Positions 8,110 through 16,395 of a DNA stretch of 64,000 nt are shown in pieces. The notes under the pieces are model-generated. The model was not told the origin of the DNA, did not search any database, and saw only the letters and a program-made list of their open reading frames with translations. The stretch spans positions 27,965 through 91,964 of the forward strand of contig CAZCSL010000004.1 of NCBI GenBank assembly GCA_964501415.1. Reading direction: 5' to 3'. The position numbers and the translations under genes were made by a program. Position 1 is the first letter of the stretch. Each line of letters opens with the position of its first letter. Source of the DNA: B1SED10-225 sp964501415 (GTDB lineage Bacteria; Bacillota_I; Bacilli_A; Izemoplasmatales; Izemoplasmataceae).

Positions 8110-8262
8110 ATGAATACGATTGACGATGATGATTTGCGTTACCATATTATGTTTTTAAGAATCCCAAAAAAGAATAGGAGTATATGCCATGAAAAAAGAA
8201 TTAGTAGTTGTATTAAAAGAAATCAAAGAATTAGTCGAGTCACAAAAACAAGACACACTTAA
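8110..8262 (+). CDS. Possible regulatory leader ORF overlapping mgtE
   Basis: A 50-codon ORF starts between the M-box terminator and mgtE and runs into mgtE in another frame. The strongest Shine-Dalgarno in the region (AAGGAGGTG, 8090-8098) precedes it, but AGGAGG is about 13 bases from the ATG, which is long. The product begins MNTIDDDDLRYH, with four Asp at residues 5-8. Acidic N-terminal runs can destabilise ribosomes at low Mg2+, the principle used by the enterobacterial mgtA leader peptide. It may therefore be a second Mg2+ sensor. It could equally be chance: a two-codon TTG-CTA-TGA frame sits at a better spacing from the same site. Confidence 0.35.
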   Translation: MNTIDDDDLRYHIMFLRIPKKNRSICHEKRISSCIKRNQRISRVTKTRHT

Positions 8263-9556
8263 ACAAAAAGTAAATGATTTAGAAATTTATGAATTAGCCG
8301 ATATCATTGAAACACTTGATGATGAAAAGCAAGTTGTCGTCTTTCGCTTGTTAGATAAAGACCAAGCTTTAGAAGTGTTTGAGAATATCGAACCCGAAAT
8401 CCAACAATCACTTATTCAAAACTTTACCGATGAAAAAGCCAATGAGTTTTTCAAAGGATTAGAACCCGACGATCGCGCTAGATTGATGGATGAACTGCCC
8501 GCCAAAGTCACAGGCAAGTTAATGAACGCACTAACGAAAGAAGAAAGAGAACTTACCAATACGCTTTTAGGGTATGAAGTTGGAACTGCCGGTCATATTA
8601 TGACGCCTAAATATGTTCGACTTAAGAAAAATCTCAGTGTCAAAGAAGCCCTTGATAAGATTCGTGCCATCGGTAAGGATTTTGAAACGCTTTACAATGT
8701 ATACATAACCAACAATCAACGCATTATTGAAGGCGTCGTCAGTCTAAAGGAACTGATTTTAGCCAACGAAACCGATGTTTTAGATAAAATCATGACAAAA
8801 GATCCCATTACCGTATCTTATGATATGAAAGATGAAGATGTCGCTCAATTGTTACAAGATGCCGATATGGTCAGCGTACCGGTTGTAGATAAAGAAAACC
8901 GCATCATCGGTGTAGTAACCGTTGATGATGCGATGGATATTTTGGAAGATGAGGCTTTGGATCAAGCCCTTAATAAAGCTGGTTTTTCTATGGGTTCAGT
9001 GGAGACCAACCGCTCTAAAATTTTAACCCAAGGTACACTCCCTCAAGTATGGCGTGTTAGAGTCCCTTATTTGATGCTCGCTTTGGTTGGTGGTTTGATT
9101 GCTGGTGGTGCGATTGCTCAATTTGAAGCGGAGTTAGAGGCTATCGCAGCCCTTGCTTTCTTTATTCCTGTTATCATGGATATGGGAGGAAATGTTGGTA
9201 CGCAATCCTCAACTATCTTTACTAGAGCATTAATTTTTGGTCACATTGATTTTAATCGCTTCATGAAACAATGGCTTAGAGAAATTGTGATTGGTTTTTC
9301 TATGGGCGTACTAAGCGGGATAATCGCTGGATTTATCGTCTATGTATGGCAACAAGATCTTAGTTTATCTTTAGTTATCAGCATCGCTTTAACCGCAACG
9401 ATTACCATTGCTTCAGCATTCGGTTTCTTAGTGCCTGCAACGCTTAGCAGACTCGGTTTTGACCAAGCCGCAGGTAGTGACCCATTTATTACGACCATTA
9501 AAGATATTACGGGTTTGCTGATTTATTTCTTCTTAGCAAGTATTATCTTATTTTAA
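8189..9556 (+). CDS. mgtE: Magnesium transporter MgtE
   Basis: 455 residues, normal MgtE length. The N-terminal helical superhelix domain (to ~130) is followed by a CBS pair (~135-255; HIMTPKYVRL and KIMTKDPITV start the two repeats) and five membrane helices from ~285, with the pore motif MDMGGNVGTQSST near 335. MgtE is a Mg2+-gated channel at the cell membrane, closed when the CBS domain binds Mg2+. AGGAG lies 9 bases before the ATG. Transcription is under an M-box, and a short overlapping ORF may add translational control. Confidence 0.97.
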   Translation: MKKELVVVLKEIKELVESQKQDTLKQKVNDLEIYELADIIETLDDEKQVVVFRLLDKDQALEVFENIEPEIQQSLIQNFTDEKANEFFKGLEPDDRARLMDELPAKVTGKLMNALTKEERELTNTLLGYEVGTAGHIMTPKYVRLKKNLSVKEALDKIRAIGKDFETLYNVYITNNQRIIEGVVSLKELILANETDVLDKIMTKDPITVSYDMKDEDVAQLLQDADMVSVPVVDKENRIIGVVTVDDAMDILEDEALDQALNKAGFSMGSVETNRSKILTQGTLPQVWRVRVPYLMLALVGGLIAGGAIAQFEAELEAIAALAFFIPVIMDMGGNVGTQSSTIFTRALIFGHIDFNRFMKQWLREIVIGFSMGVLSGIIAGFIVYVWQQDLSLSLVISIALTATITIASAFGFLVPATLSRLGFDQAAGSDPFITTIKDITGLLIYFFLASIILF

Positions 9557-9563
9557 TAAATAC

Positions 9564-9592
9564 AAAAAAAGTGCTCAGTTGAGCACTTTTTT
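9564..9592. terminator. Bidirectional terminator between mgtE and the PfpI-family gene
   Basis: AAAAAAAGTGCTC, loop AGTT, GAGCACTTTTTT: a perfect stem between two convergent genes. Confidence 0.92.
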
Positions 9593-10097
9593 AGTTTAAA
9601 GCTTTTATAATGGCTTTTAAGAAAACCGGCAAATCATTTGGCGTCCTAGATGTAATAAAGTGGCCATCTACAACGACTTCTTTATCTAGATACGTTGCAC
9701 CTGCATTTTCAATATCTACCTTGAGCGAGTGAAAGCCTGTTAAGTTGCGGTTTGATAAATCGCAACTAGAAATCATCAACCAAGCCCCGTGACAAATGGC
9801 TGCGATTGGCTTTTTGTCTTTATCCATCGCTTTGGCAAAAGCAACAGTCGCTTCGCTGCGTCTCATATAATCGGGTGAAAAACCGCCGGGTATAACCAAG
9901 GCATCGTAGTCACTGGATTTTACTTTATCACTGCTATAATCGCTTTTCATAGGCATACCGCTTTTGCCTTTATATACGGTATTTTCCTTTGAGCCGATTA
10001 AATCGACTTGAAATCCTTCCTCTTGAAGTCTAAAATAAGGGTAAATTAACTCTTTTTCATCAAACATGTTTTCTACTAAAATGGCGATTCTTTTCAT
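9591..10097 (-). CDS. DJ-1/PfpI family protein (putative glyoxalase/protease/deglycase)
   Basis: 168 residues, the usual length of single-domain PfpI proteins. Cys102-His103 in the AAICHGAW nucleophile elbow and the acidic residues near 14-16 (FDEKE) match the family's Cys-His-Glu site. The second conserved stretch, ALVIPGGFSPDYMR, is intact. Family members are described as stress-induced proteases, glyoxalase III or chaperones, so the reaction is not fixed by sequence. AAGGAG precedes the ATG. It is a single-gene unit with a shared terminator. Confidence 0.88.
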   Translation of the reverse strand: MKRIAILVENMFDEKELIYPYFRLQEEGFQVDLIGSKENTVYKGKSGMPMKSDYSSDKVKSSDYDALVIPGGFSPDYMRRSEATVAFAKAMDKDKKPIAAICHGAWLMISSCDLSNRNLTGFHSLKVDIENAGATYLDKEVVVDGHFITSRTPNDLPVFLKAIIKALN

Positions 10098-10244
10098 ACT
10101 TTAACTCCTTTCAACCGGGTATCAAGTTATGATACCTATATTATAAAGTATTATCGCGTACTTGTAAAAGTATCTGCCTAAATGCAGAGTAATAAGCATG
10201 ATTAACCACAGATAGGTAAAAAAACGGTATATCAGGAGGCCCAC

Positions 10245-10796
10245 ATGACACCAAATGAAAACCTAATCATACGCCAAGCAATCAAAGCAGATCGCTCAGC
10301 CATTAAGGATTTGTGGTTTAAAGTGATAAAATCGGCTTTTAACCAGGAACACTTTGATGATGATTTAACCCCACAAAAGGAATTGGCTTTTAAAATGAGA
10401 CAACTCGATAAAGCTTTTGAATCACCATTTTTCACTTGTTTTTTGGCGTTTGAGAAGCAAACACTGATAGGAACAATCGCCTATGACAAACCCCCGAATC
10501 AAGGTATCTTAAAACAAACCAATGATGCCTTGATAGATATGATGGAACTAGGTTCTTTGTATATTGACCCAGATAAGCAAAAACAAGGTTATGGACGCGC
10601 ATTGCTGAAATATGCTTTAGAGTCTTTGCAGAAAAACGGTATTGAAGAGATTTGTTTTGATTCTATTTATGAAGTTTCGCAAAAGATTTGGCGTGCGATG
10701 TTCGGCGAGCCAATTATTCATAAAAAAGCCCCTAATCACAGTTTTCATCACATGATTTGGGTTATTACGGTCAAAGAAGCTTTGAGTCGAATTTAA
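10245..10796 (+). CDS. GNAT family N-acetyltransferase
   Basis: 183 residues. The acetyl-CoA-binding region LGSLYIDPDKQKQGYGRAL (~105-123) with Q-x-x-G-Y-G is the GNAT motif A. The N-terminal IRQAIKADRSAIKDLW is a typical GNAT opening. AGGAGG lies 5 bases before the ATG. The substrate cannot be told. It is monocistronic, ending at a strong bidirectional terminator. Confidence 0.85.
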   Translation: MTPNENLIIRQAIKADRSAIKDLWFKVIKSAFNQEHFDDDLTPQKELAFKMRQLDKAFESPFFTCFLAFEKQTLIGTIAYDKPPNQGILKQTNDALIDMMELGSLYIDPDKQKQGYGRALLKYALESLQKNGIEEICFDSIYEVSQKIWRAMFGEPIIHKKAPNHSFHHMIWVITVKEALSRI

Positions 10797-10798
10797 CA

Positions 10799-10843
10799 AA
10801 AAAACCATCTTAGTAAGATTGTGCTTTACTAAGATGGTTTTTT
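10799..10843. terminator. Bidirectional terminator
   Basis: AAAACCATCTTAGTAA and TTACTAAGATGGTTTT are perfectly complementary, with A- and T-runs on the two sides, between the convergent GNAT and aldo-keto reductase genes. Confidence 0.92.
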
Positions 10844-10861
10844 ATATTAAAGCTATTTAAA

Positions 10862-11713
10862 TCATTGTTTGTTTTTAGATTTGACCTTTCCAAATTCAAT
10901 GGATTCAATGTCTAATTGATCGAGGGATTCAATGTCTTTTTTATCCAAGGTAAAATCTAAGGCTAAATTATTGCTAATATTTTTAGGATTATTGGACCGT
11001 GGCAAAGGCAAAACATCCTTTTGCAAAATATAGCGAAGCGATAGCTTAGCGGTGCTCACATTGTACTTTTCTGCCATATCAACCAAGACTTCATGTTGCA
11101 AGATTTTCCCCCGGCCCAGCGGTGAATAGGCTTCTATCAAGATATCGTGTTTTGAGCAATAATCATGAACCTCTTTTTGGTTATGCCCGATATGATATTT
11201 AATCTGATTGACTTGTGGCACTACGCTGCAGTGCTCTAAAATATTTTTGGTATCATCTACGTTGAAATTAGAGATTCCAATCGCTTTGGCTTTACCAATC
11301 TCGTACAAGTACTCAAGCGCTTTATACGCTTCAACGTTGCCTTCTTTGTGATTGGAATATTTATCATCCCAAGGCCAAGGTGCGTGGATTAAATAAAGAT
11401 CGACATAATCAGTATTTAGGTTTTCAAGTGATGATTCAAGTGCTTTAATCGCACCTTCGTAAGTTTTGATGGAAGCTTCTAGTTTCGTGGTGATGAAAAG
11501 GTCTTCTCTAGCAATGCCAAAGTCTGCAATGGCACGTCCAACATCCTTTTCATTTTGATACGCTTGTGCTGTATCTATGTGTCTGTACCCTGCCTTTAGG
11601 GCATTTAATACAGCTTCATAAGCTTCATCCCCCTTCAGTGGTGCGGTTCCAAATCCAATAGAGGGAATGACACTACCATTGTTTAACGTGAACGTTTCAT
11701 CTTTGATAGACAT
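10862..11713 (-). CDS. Aldo/keto reductase
   Basis: 283 residues, normal for the family (NADPH-dependent TIM-barrel reductases of carbonyls such as methylglyoxal or 2,5-diketogluconate). The catalytic tetrad is visible: Asp47 and Tyr52 in HIDTAQAYQNE, Lys77 in FITTKLE and His110 in YLIHAPWPW. The C-terminal LPLPRSNNPKNI is the usual NADP phosphate-binding segment (commonly IPKS). AAGGAG precedes the ATG. Substrate is unknown; it lies near an SDR and a PfpI-family gene, all single-gene units that fit carbonyl detoxification. Confidence 0.9.
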   Translation of the reverse strand: MSIKDETFTLNNGSVIPSIGFGTAPLKGDEAYEAVLNALKAGYRHIDTAQAYQNEKDVGRAIADFGIAREDLFITTKLEASIKTYEGAIKALESSLENLNTDYVDLYLIHAPWPWDDKYSNHKEGNVEAYKALEYLYEIGKAKAIGISNFNVDDTKNILEHCSVVPQVNQIKYHIGHNQKEVHDYCSKHDILIEAYSPLGRGKILQHEVLVDMAEKYNVSTAKLSLRYILQKDVLPLPRSNNPKNISNNLALDFTLDKKDIESLDQLDIESIEFGKVKSKNKQ

Positions 11714-11819
11714 AACTAGCTCCTTTTTAAAATAGACGGTATGATAAGCTTATTATAACAAAATTACCTTAAAACGGTTAATGGGGTTTTGTTAAATCGA
11801 AATAAATCACTTGCTTAAG

Positions 11820-11869
11820 AAAAAACCACAAAACTTGTCGTTGCTGGTATCAAGCTTTGTGGCTTTTTT
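11820..11869. terminator. Terminator of the SDR gene
   Basis: AAAAACCACAAAACTTG and CAAGCTTTGTGGCTTTTTT pair with small internal mismatches. It stands just past the stop of the minus-strand SDR gene and is flanked by A- and T-runs. Confidence 0.85.
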
Positions 11870-11891
11870 AGTATTAGATTTTGAGCATGTA

Positions 11892-12641
11892 CTACTTAAA
11901 GGCTAAGAAGCCATCATCGGTTAGAACCGTTGATCCGTTAATCGCGACGGATTCATCGGAGAACAAGAAAGCAACAACGTTTGCAATTTCGTCTGCTTCA
12001 AGTAATTTTCCGCGCATATGCGCGCTTTGTAAGGCTTCAATCATTTCTTTGGGTGCAGCTTCTAAAATGGCTGTTTTAGTAAACCCGGGTGCCACACCTA
12101 CCACACGGATACCGTCTGGAGTCATGGCTTGTGCGCCTGATTTGGTTAATGAGACCACGGCTGCCTTAGCGGCATTATAATGGGCACTAGCTTGTGCGCC
12201 AATAAACCCATAAATAGACGCAGTGTTAACAATCACACCATTTTTAACCCCTAATGATTTCATTTTGTTGCCGGCATAATACATACCATAATAAACGCTG
12301 TTTTGGTTAATATCAATCATCTTTTGATATTCTTCGGGTTCTAATTCTAAGAAAGGAGCCATAGCACCGATGCCGGCATTGTTAAAGATACCTTGTAGCG
12401 TACCGAATTTTTCTACGGCAAAGTCTACCAACGCCTCAACTTCTTCTTTAACAGATACATCTGTTTTCATGAAGTAAGCCTCAGCACCTAGTTCTTTAAC
12501 TTTGGCTAATACGTCTTTACCCGCATCTTCGTTGATGTCAGAAACCACAAGTTTTGCCCCTTGCTTGGCTAGTTTATAGGCTGTTTCACGACCTATGCCA
12601 CTTGCGCCTCCAGTAACAATAATCACTTTTCCGTTGACCAT
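11892..12641 (-). CDS. Short-chain dehydrogenase/reductase (SDR)
   Basis: 249 residues, classical SDR length. The cofactor site TGGASGIG is at 10-17, NNAG at 87-90 and the catalytic Ser142, Tyr155 and Lys159 (SAHYNAAKAA) are intact. The Asp after beta-2 (VVSDINE, ~35) favours NAD(H) over NADP(H). It resembles FabG-like 3-oxoacyl reductases and sugar or alcohol dehydrogenases; the substrate is unclear. AAGGAGG precedes the ATG. Single-gene unit. Confidence 0.9.
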   Translation of the reverse strand: MVNGKVIIVTGGASGIGRETAYKLAKQGAKLVVSDINEDAGKDVLAKVKELGAEAYFMKTDVSVKEEVEALVDFAVEKFGTLQGIFNNAGIGAMAPFLELEPEEYQKMIDINQNSVYYGMYYAGNKMKSLGVKNGVIVNTASIYGFIGAQASAHYNAAKAAVVSLTKSGAQAMTPDGIRVVGVAPGFTKTAILEAAPKEMIEALQSAHMRGKLLEADEIANVVAFLFSDESVAINGSTVLTDDGFLAFK

Positions 12642-12802
12642 TGATGTTACCTCCTTATAATATTAGTTCCTATTTCAACTAATATTATATAAGATGATAA
12701 GGGTTTCAAAAACCAATATGCACTTACTTTTGAGTAAAGAAAAAACAAAAGCTAAAATGAAGATAGCTTTTGTTTTCAATGTTTATAAAATCGTTTAATT
12801 AG

Positions 12803-13120
12803 TTACCCTGAGATTTTGTTTGCTGAAGATTGCATCAAGAAGGGGGTTAGCCAACTGAATCCAACGATGGCTAAAACCAAATAAAGGACGCCGTCATTCT
12901 GTCTGCCTAGTTTTTCAAGACGCTCCCCTACTTTATAATGCCAGTAAAGATAATAAATACCGAAAGTAATGAAAATCATGATGAAGTGGCCTAAACCACC
13001 AAAACCTTCGCCTGTCTTTTCTTTGAGTTGCGATTGAAAAGAGACAGTCCAATAAAGCATGTAGATACCAAGTGTAATAATAGCAAGTAGAATCATCATT
13101 CCAATAGAACGTTCCTTCAT
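12803..13120 (-). CDS. DUF4234-type small membrane protein
   Basis: 105 residues with three hydrophobic segments (~7-25, 44-62, 78-97). Two copies of the T/F-x-GIY-x-LYW signature (ITLGIYMLYW near 15 and ITFGIYYLYW near 50) fit the DUF4234 family of unknown function. AAAGGAG precedes the ATG. No neighbour suggests a role. Confidence 0.7.
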   Translation of the reverse strand: MKERSIGMMILLAIITLGIYMLYWTVSFQSQLKEKTGEGFGGLGHFIMIFITFGIYYLYWHYKVGERLEKLGRQNDGVLYLVLAIVGFSWLTPFLMQSSANKISG

Positions 13121-13329
13121 TCAAAAACTCCTTTAACTATTAGTTTTTTTGTTTACCCTTCCATTATACATGATTGAATGGCACTATAGCAACACTATTA
13201 GGATATTTTTTGCTAATGTAGTATATACCTTATTGAGTAAATTGACGTTTGAATATCGACAAAAATGAGGAATTGTTGTAATATTTTTATAGTTGGACCA
13301 TATTTAAGGACATCATAGGGGAAAGATTT

Positions 13330-14214
13330 ATGGCAAATATTGGATTGGTTTATGCAGGTGGATTATCGAAAGGGGCGTATCAAATAGGTTTTGTTGATGC
13401 GCTTTTAAACTATATTGATTATAAAGATATAAAAGGCATTTCGGGCGCCTCTATAGGTGCCTTGAATGCTTATGCTTTAGCCGCGAAGAAAACTGAGGTT
13501 GCTTATGATTATTGGATGAACTTTCACTGTCCTAACTTAATGATTCTTTATAAGCGGTTTTTGATTAATCGTTTGTTAAACAAAACCGTAGATGCACTTA
13601 TCGATGATAATGATTATTTACATTGTCCAGTATATGTATCGGGTTTGTCGGTGTTCCCGACATGGAATTTTAAGTATTATTTGATGAAAGATGATTATCA
13701 AAGCGATTGGAAAAAACTTTTATCTGGCATCATTGTCTTTCCTATTGTTGCAGGTGTACCTAGACGGTTTAAACATCGTCTTTATGTCGATGGTGGTATT
13801 GTAGATAATATTCCAGTCCAACCATTGTTTAGACAAACCGATATTGATTTGATAATCGTGATGCATTTTGATCCCAAATACAAGCTGGATCAAGAATATT
13901 TAAATAGTGATAAAATTATTTTAGAGATTGATTTATCGGTGTGTAACGGTTATATTAAATCGACGTTTAACTTTAGCAATGACTTGATTAAGACCATGTA
14001 TCAAAGTGCTTATGACTATGGCATGGCATTGTTTGAGAAGCTATTTCAAAATGGACTTGATGATAAAAAGACCATCGCATCAGTGGCTGAGAAGCACATG
14101 TCAGAAGAAAGAGAAATCAGAGCACTTTATGCAAACTTAGATGCGATTCCAACCAAGCTAAACCGCGTTTTCAAACGGCAACAAAAAAAGGATAATGTGG
14201 TAAAACGCATATGA
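13330..14214 (+). CDS. Patatin-like phospholipase
   Basis: 294 residues. The oxyanion-hole segment GGLSKGAYQIG opens the protein, the nucleophile Ser41 lies in GASIG (G-x-S-x-G) and Asp154 in the DGG motif of YVDGGIVDNIP, forming the Ser-Asp dyad of bacterial patatins (RssA/YlbK type). This implies an acyl hydrolase acting on phospholipids; the physiological substrate is unknown. The C-terminal ~80 residues are helical and charged. AGGGGAAAG precedes the ATG. Confidence 0.88.
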   Translation: MANIGLVYAGGLSKGAYQIGFVDALLNYIDYKDIKGISGASIGALNAYALAAKKTEVAYDYWMNFHCPNLMILYKRFLINRLLNKTVDALIDDNDYLHCPVYVSGLSVFPTWNFKYYLMKDDYQSDWKKLLSGIIVFPIVAGVPRRFKHRLYVDGGIVDNIPVQPLFRQTDIDLIIVMHFDPKYKLDQEYLNSDKIILEIDLSVCNGYIKSTFNFSNDLIKTMYQSAYDYGMALFEKLFQNGLDDKKTIASVAEKHMSEEREIRALYANLDAIPTKLNRVFKRQQKKDNVVKRI

Positions 14215-14243
14215 AAAACGCCTATAAAGCAGGCGTTTTTTTT
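14214..14243. terminator. Bidirectional terminator
   Basis: AAAAACGCCT / AGGCGTTTTT around a 7-base loop with a T-run, between the convergent patatin and M3 peptidase genes. Confidence 0.9.
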
Positions 14244-14244
14244 A

Positions 14245-15939
14245 TTAAAGGTCTTCATCGTTGATTTGATTTAATATCTTCTCTATAGATGGGATAATCG
14301 TTTTTAAACTCCCTGTTTCAAAGGGGTTTTTGAGCTGCGCTAAAGCTAGTAATTCTTTAAATGATTTAGAACCACCCGCTTTACATAGTTTTACATAACT
14401 TTGCCATGCTTCATTTTTGCTTTCATTTGCGCGGTTGAAATACTGAAAAGCACAAACTTGGGCAAGCGTATAATCAATCATATAAAAAGGGACTAAGAAG
14501 ATATGCATAATCATTTGCCAGCCATTGCCACGCTCAGCATAATCATTATCGTCATAAATTCTATAGGGGAAATACGTTTTTTCAATCTTGCGCCACAATT
14601 GTTTACGTTCTTTGATACTCATGGTGGGCTTGGCATAAATCTCATGTTGAAATTCATCGATGGACGCCCCATAACTAAGTAACATCAAGGCTTGTGAGAG
14701 ATGAGAGAACTTATACTTTTCACTATCTTCTTCGAAAAAGAGTTCAAGATACGGCCATGCAAAGAATTCCATACTCATAGAATGGATCTCGCTGACTTCC
14801 ATGCCGGCCATCAGGTATTCAGGGACTTCGTGGTGTCGGCTCATATACATTTGAAAAGCATGACCCGCTTCATGGGTTAAAACATCGACATCGCCTTTGG
14901 TTCCATTGAAGTTTGAGAAGATAAAGGGGCTTTCATAATTGGGAATCATGGTACAATATCCCCCGCCCGCTTTCCCTTTTTTTGCTTCTAAGTCCATTAG
15001 ATTTCTTTTTAACATAAACTGGAAAAACTCATGGGTCTGTGGACTTAAATCTTGATACATTTTTTCGGCTTGTTTTACAAGATGGTCTTTATCTCCTTTT
15101 GGCTTGGCGTTCCCACTTAAGTAATCCAAGGATAAATCATAGTGATAAAGGGTATCGAGTTTTAAACGTTTTTGTTTTCGCTTGGTTAGTTTTTGGTTTA
15201 AAGGGACGACGACATCCTTGATTTGTTGGCGGTAGTTTGCCACATCGTGTTTGTTCCAATCCGTACGGCCTAAACGGGCGTAAGCTAACTCAGTAAAGCT
15301 TTCAAATCCGAGTTCTTTCGCTATTTTAGTGCGTACTTTGACCAAGTCATCATAGAGTTTGTCTAACTCTTTTTCTTTGGTTAACAAGACTTTTTCGGTC
15401 GCTTTGGAAGCCGCTTTACGCGTTTCACGGTTTTTATCGGTACTAAAGACACGCATTTGACTGAGGTTATAGGTTTCCCCTTTAAAGGGGATTTCGATGC
15501 TTGCGGTTAGTTTTTGATGTTTGCTAGCTAGTTGGTTTTCTTCTTGCAAAAGCGGTATGATTTTTACGTCAAATGTTTTTAGTTCGTTTTCGGCTTTTTC
15601 GAATAAAAGCGGTCCAAACCGGTCTTTTAACGCCTTTTTAAAAGAAGATTCTAACAAGGCTTTGTAATAAGCGTTATCCAGCTGTGACATCGTTGGTGAA
15701 TTTTGGTCGAAATAAGCTTTTTCATCACTATAAAACTTATCCTTAGTGTTGATGGTATGGCGGATATGAGCGATATTTGACATGGTGCTAAAATCTAAAC
15801 GAAGGGCATTAATGGACTCGATTGCTTTAAAAGCCTCTTCAGGATTCTTGGCATTTTTGAAGGTTTCTAAGGCATCATTAAAGGATTGCTTGATGTCTTC
15901 CATATCGGGTCGTTCATACTTATAGTCTTGAAACTTCAT
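14245..15939 (-). CDS. M3 family oligoendopeptidase (PepF-like)
   Basis: About 564 residues, a cytoplasmic zinc metallopeptidase that degrades short peptides. The HEAGH zinc motif is at about 356-360, with the third ligand expected in the following SEIHSMSMEFFAWP region. The N-terminal half is helical as in oligoendopeptidase F, and length matches the pepF-like M3 subfamily. I chose the ATG at 15939; the GTG at 15948 lies inside the ribosome site GAGGTGAT and cannot be the start. Monocistronic. Confidence 0.93.
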   Translation of the reverse strand: MKFQDYKYERPDMEDIKQSFNDALETFKNAKNPEEAFKAIESINALRLDFSTMSNIAHIRHTINTKDKFYSDEKAYFDQNSPTMSQLDNAYYKALLESSFKKALKDRFGPLLFEKAENELKTFDVKIIPLLQEENQLASKHQKLTASIEIPFKGETYNLSQMRVFSTDKNRETRKAASKATEKVLLTKEKELDKLYDDLVKVRTKIAKELGFESFTELAYARLGRTDWNKHDVANYRQQIKDVVVPLNQKLTKRKQKRLKLDTLYHYDLSLDYLSGNAKPKGDKDHLVKQAEKMYQDLSPQTHEFFQFMLKRNLMDLEAKKGKAGGGYCTMIPNYESPFIFSNFNGTKGDVDVLTHEAGHAFQMYMSRHHEVPEYLMAGMEVSEIHSMSMEFFAWPYLELFFEEDSEKYKFSHLSQALMLLSYGASIDEFQHEIYAKPTMSIKERKQLWRKIEKTYFPYRIYDDNDYAERGNGWQMIMHIFLVPFYMIDYTLAQVCAFQYFNRANESKNEAWQSYVKLCKAGGSKSFKELLALAQLKNPFETGSLKTIIPSIEKILNQINDEDL

Positions 15940-16064
15940 TTTTATCACCTCGAAATCATTGTATCATATAAAACAATCTTACTATCAAAAACCTTGCATT
16001 ATGAACCTATGTTTAATCCATGATTAGCTATTTTAAACGATATTAGTTTGTCAAAGCGTTTCAC

Positions 16065-16092
16065 TTGAAATAAATACCCCTATGGGTATAAT
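16065..16092 (+). promoter_or_regulatory. Promoter with embedded CsoR-type operator
   Basis: TTGAAA (16065-16070), 16 bases, TATAAT (16087-16092). The spacer holds the inverted repeat ATACCC-CTAT-GGGTAT (16074-16089), which resembles the G/C-tract operators of CsoR/RcnR/CstR repressors. The regulator is encoded immediately downstream, so autorepression is likely. Confidence 0.8.
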
Positions 16093-16126
16093 ATAAACCG
16101 TAAAGTAAAAGAAAAGAGGGATGCTT

Positions 16127-16378
16127 ATGAAGTGTAGTGATCCTTTAAAAAACCGATTGAAACGAACCCATGGCCAGATGAAGGGTGTAATAAAAATGAT
16201 GGATGATGAAGTTACGTGTGGTAATTTATTGGTGCAACTAAAAGCAATACGTAACAGTATCGATAAAACGATTTCACTGTTAACCACTGAAAACCTCATC
16301 CAAACAATCGGAAAAGAACTAGATTTGGACCGTGAAGAAGTTCACGATGCGATTGATTTGATCATTAAAGGGAAATGA
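16127..16378 (+). CDS. CsoR/RcnR/CstR family (DUF156) transcriptional repressor
   Basis: 83 residues, all-helical family that senses metals, formaldehyde or persulfides through cysteines. Cys31 (VTCGNLLVQLKA) matches the universal ligand Cys. The positions matching His61 and Cys65 of copper CsoR are Asn56 and Thr60, so the copper site is lost; Thr60 also replaces the second Cys of CstR. A further Cys3 lies at the N-terminus. ATG 16127 has GAGGG 6 bases upstream; the earlier ATG at 16121 touches the ribosome site. It precedes trxB and a disulfide oxidoreductase, so a thiol or persulfide signal is a fair guess. Confidence 0.88.
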   Translation: MKCSDPLKNRLKRTHGQMKGVIKMMDDEVTCGNLLVQLKAIRNSIDKTISLLTTENLIQTIGKELDLDREEVHDAIDLIIKGK

Positions 16379-16395
16379 CATAAGGAGTATGTGAC

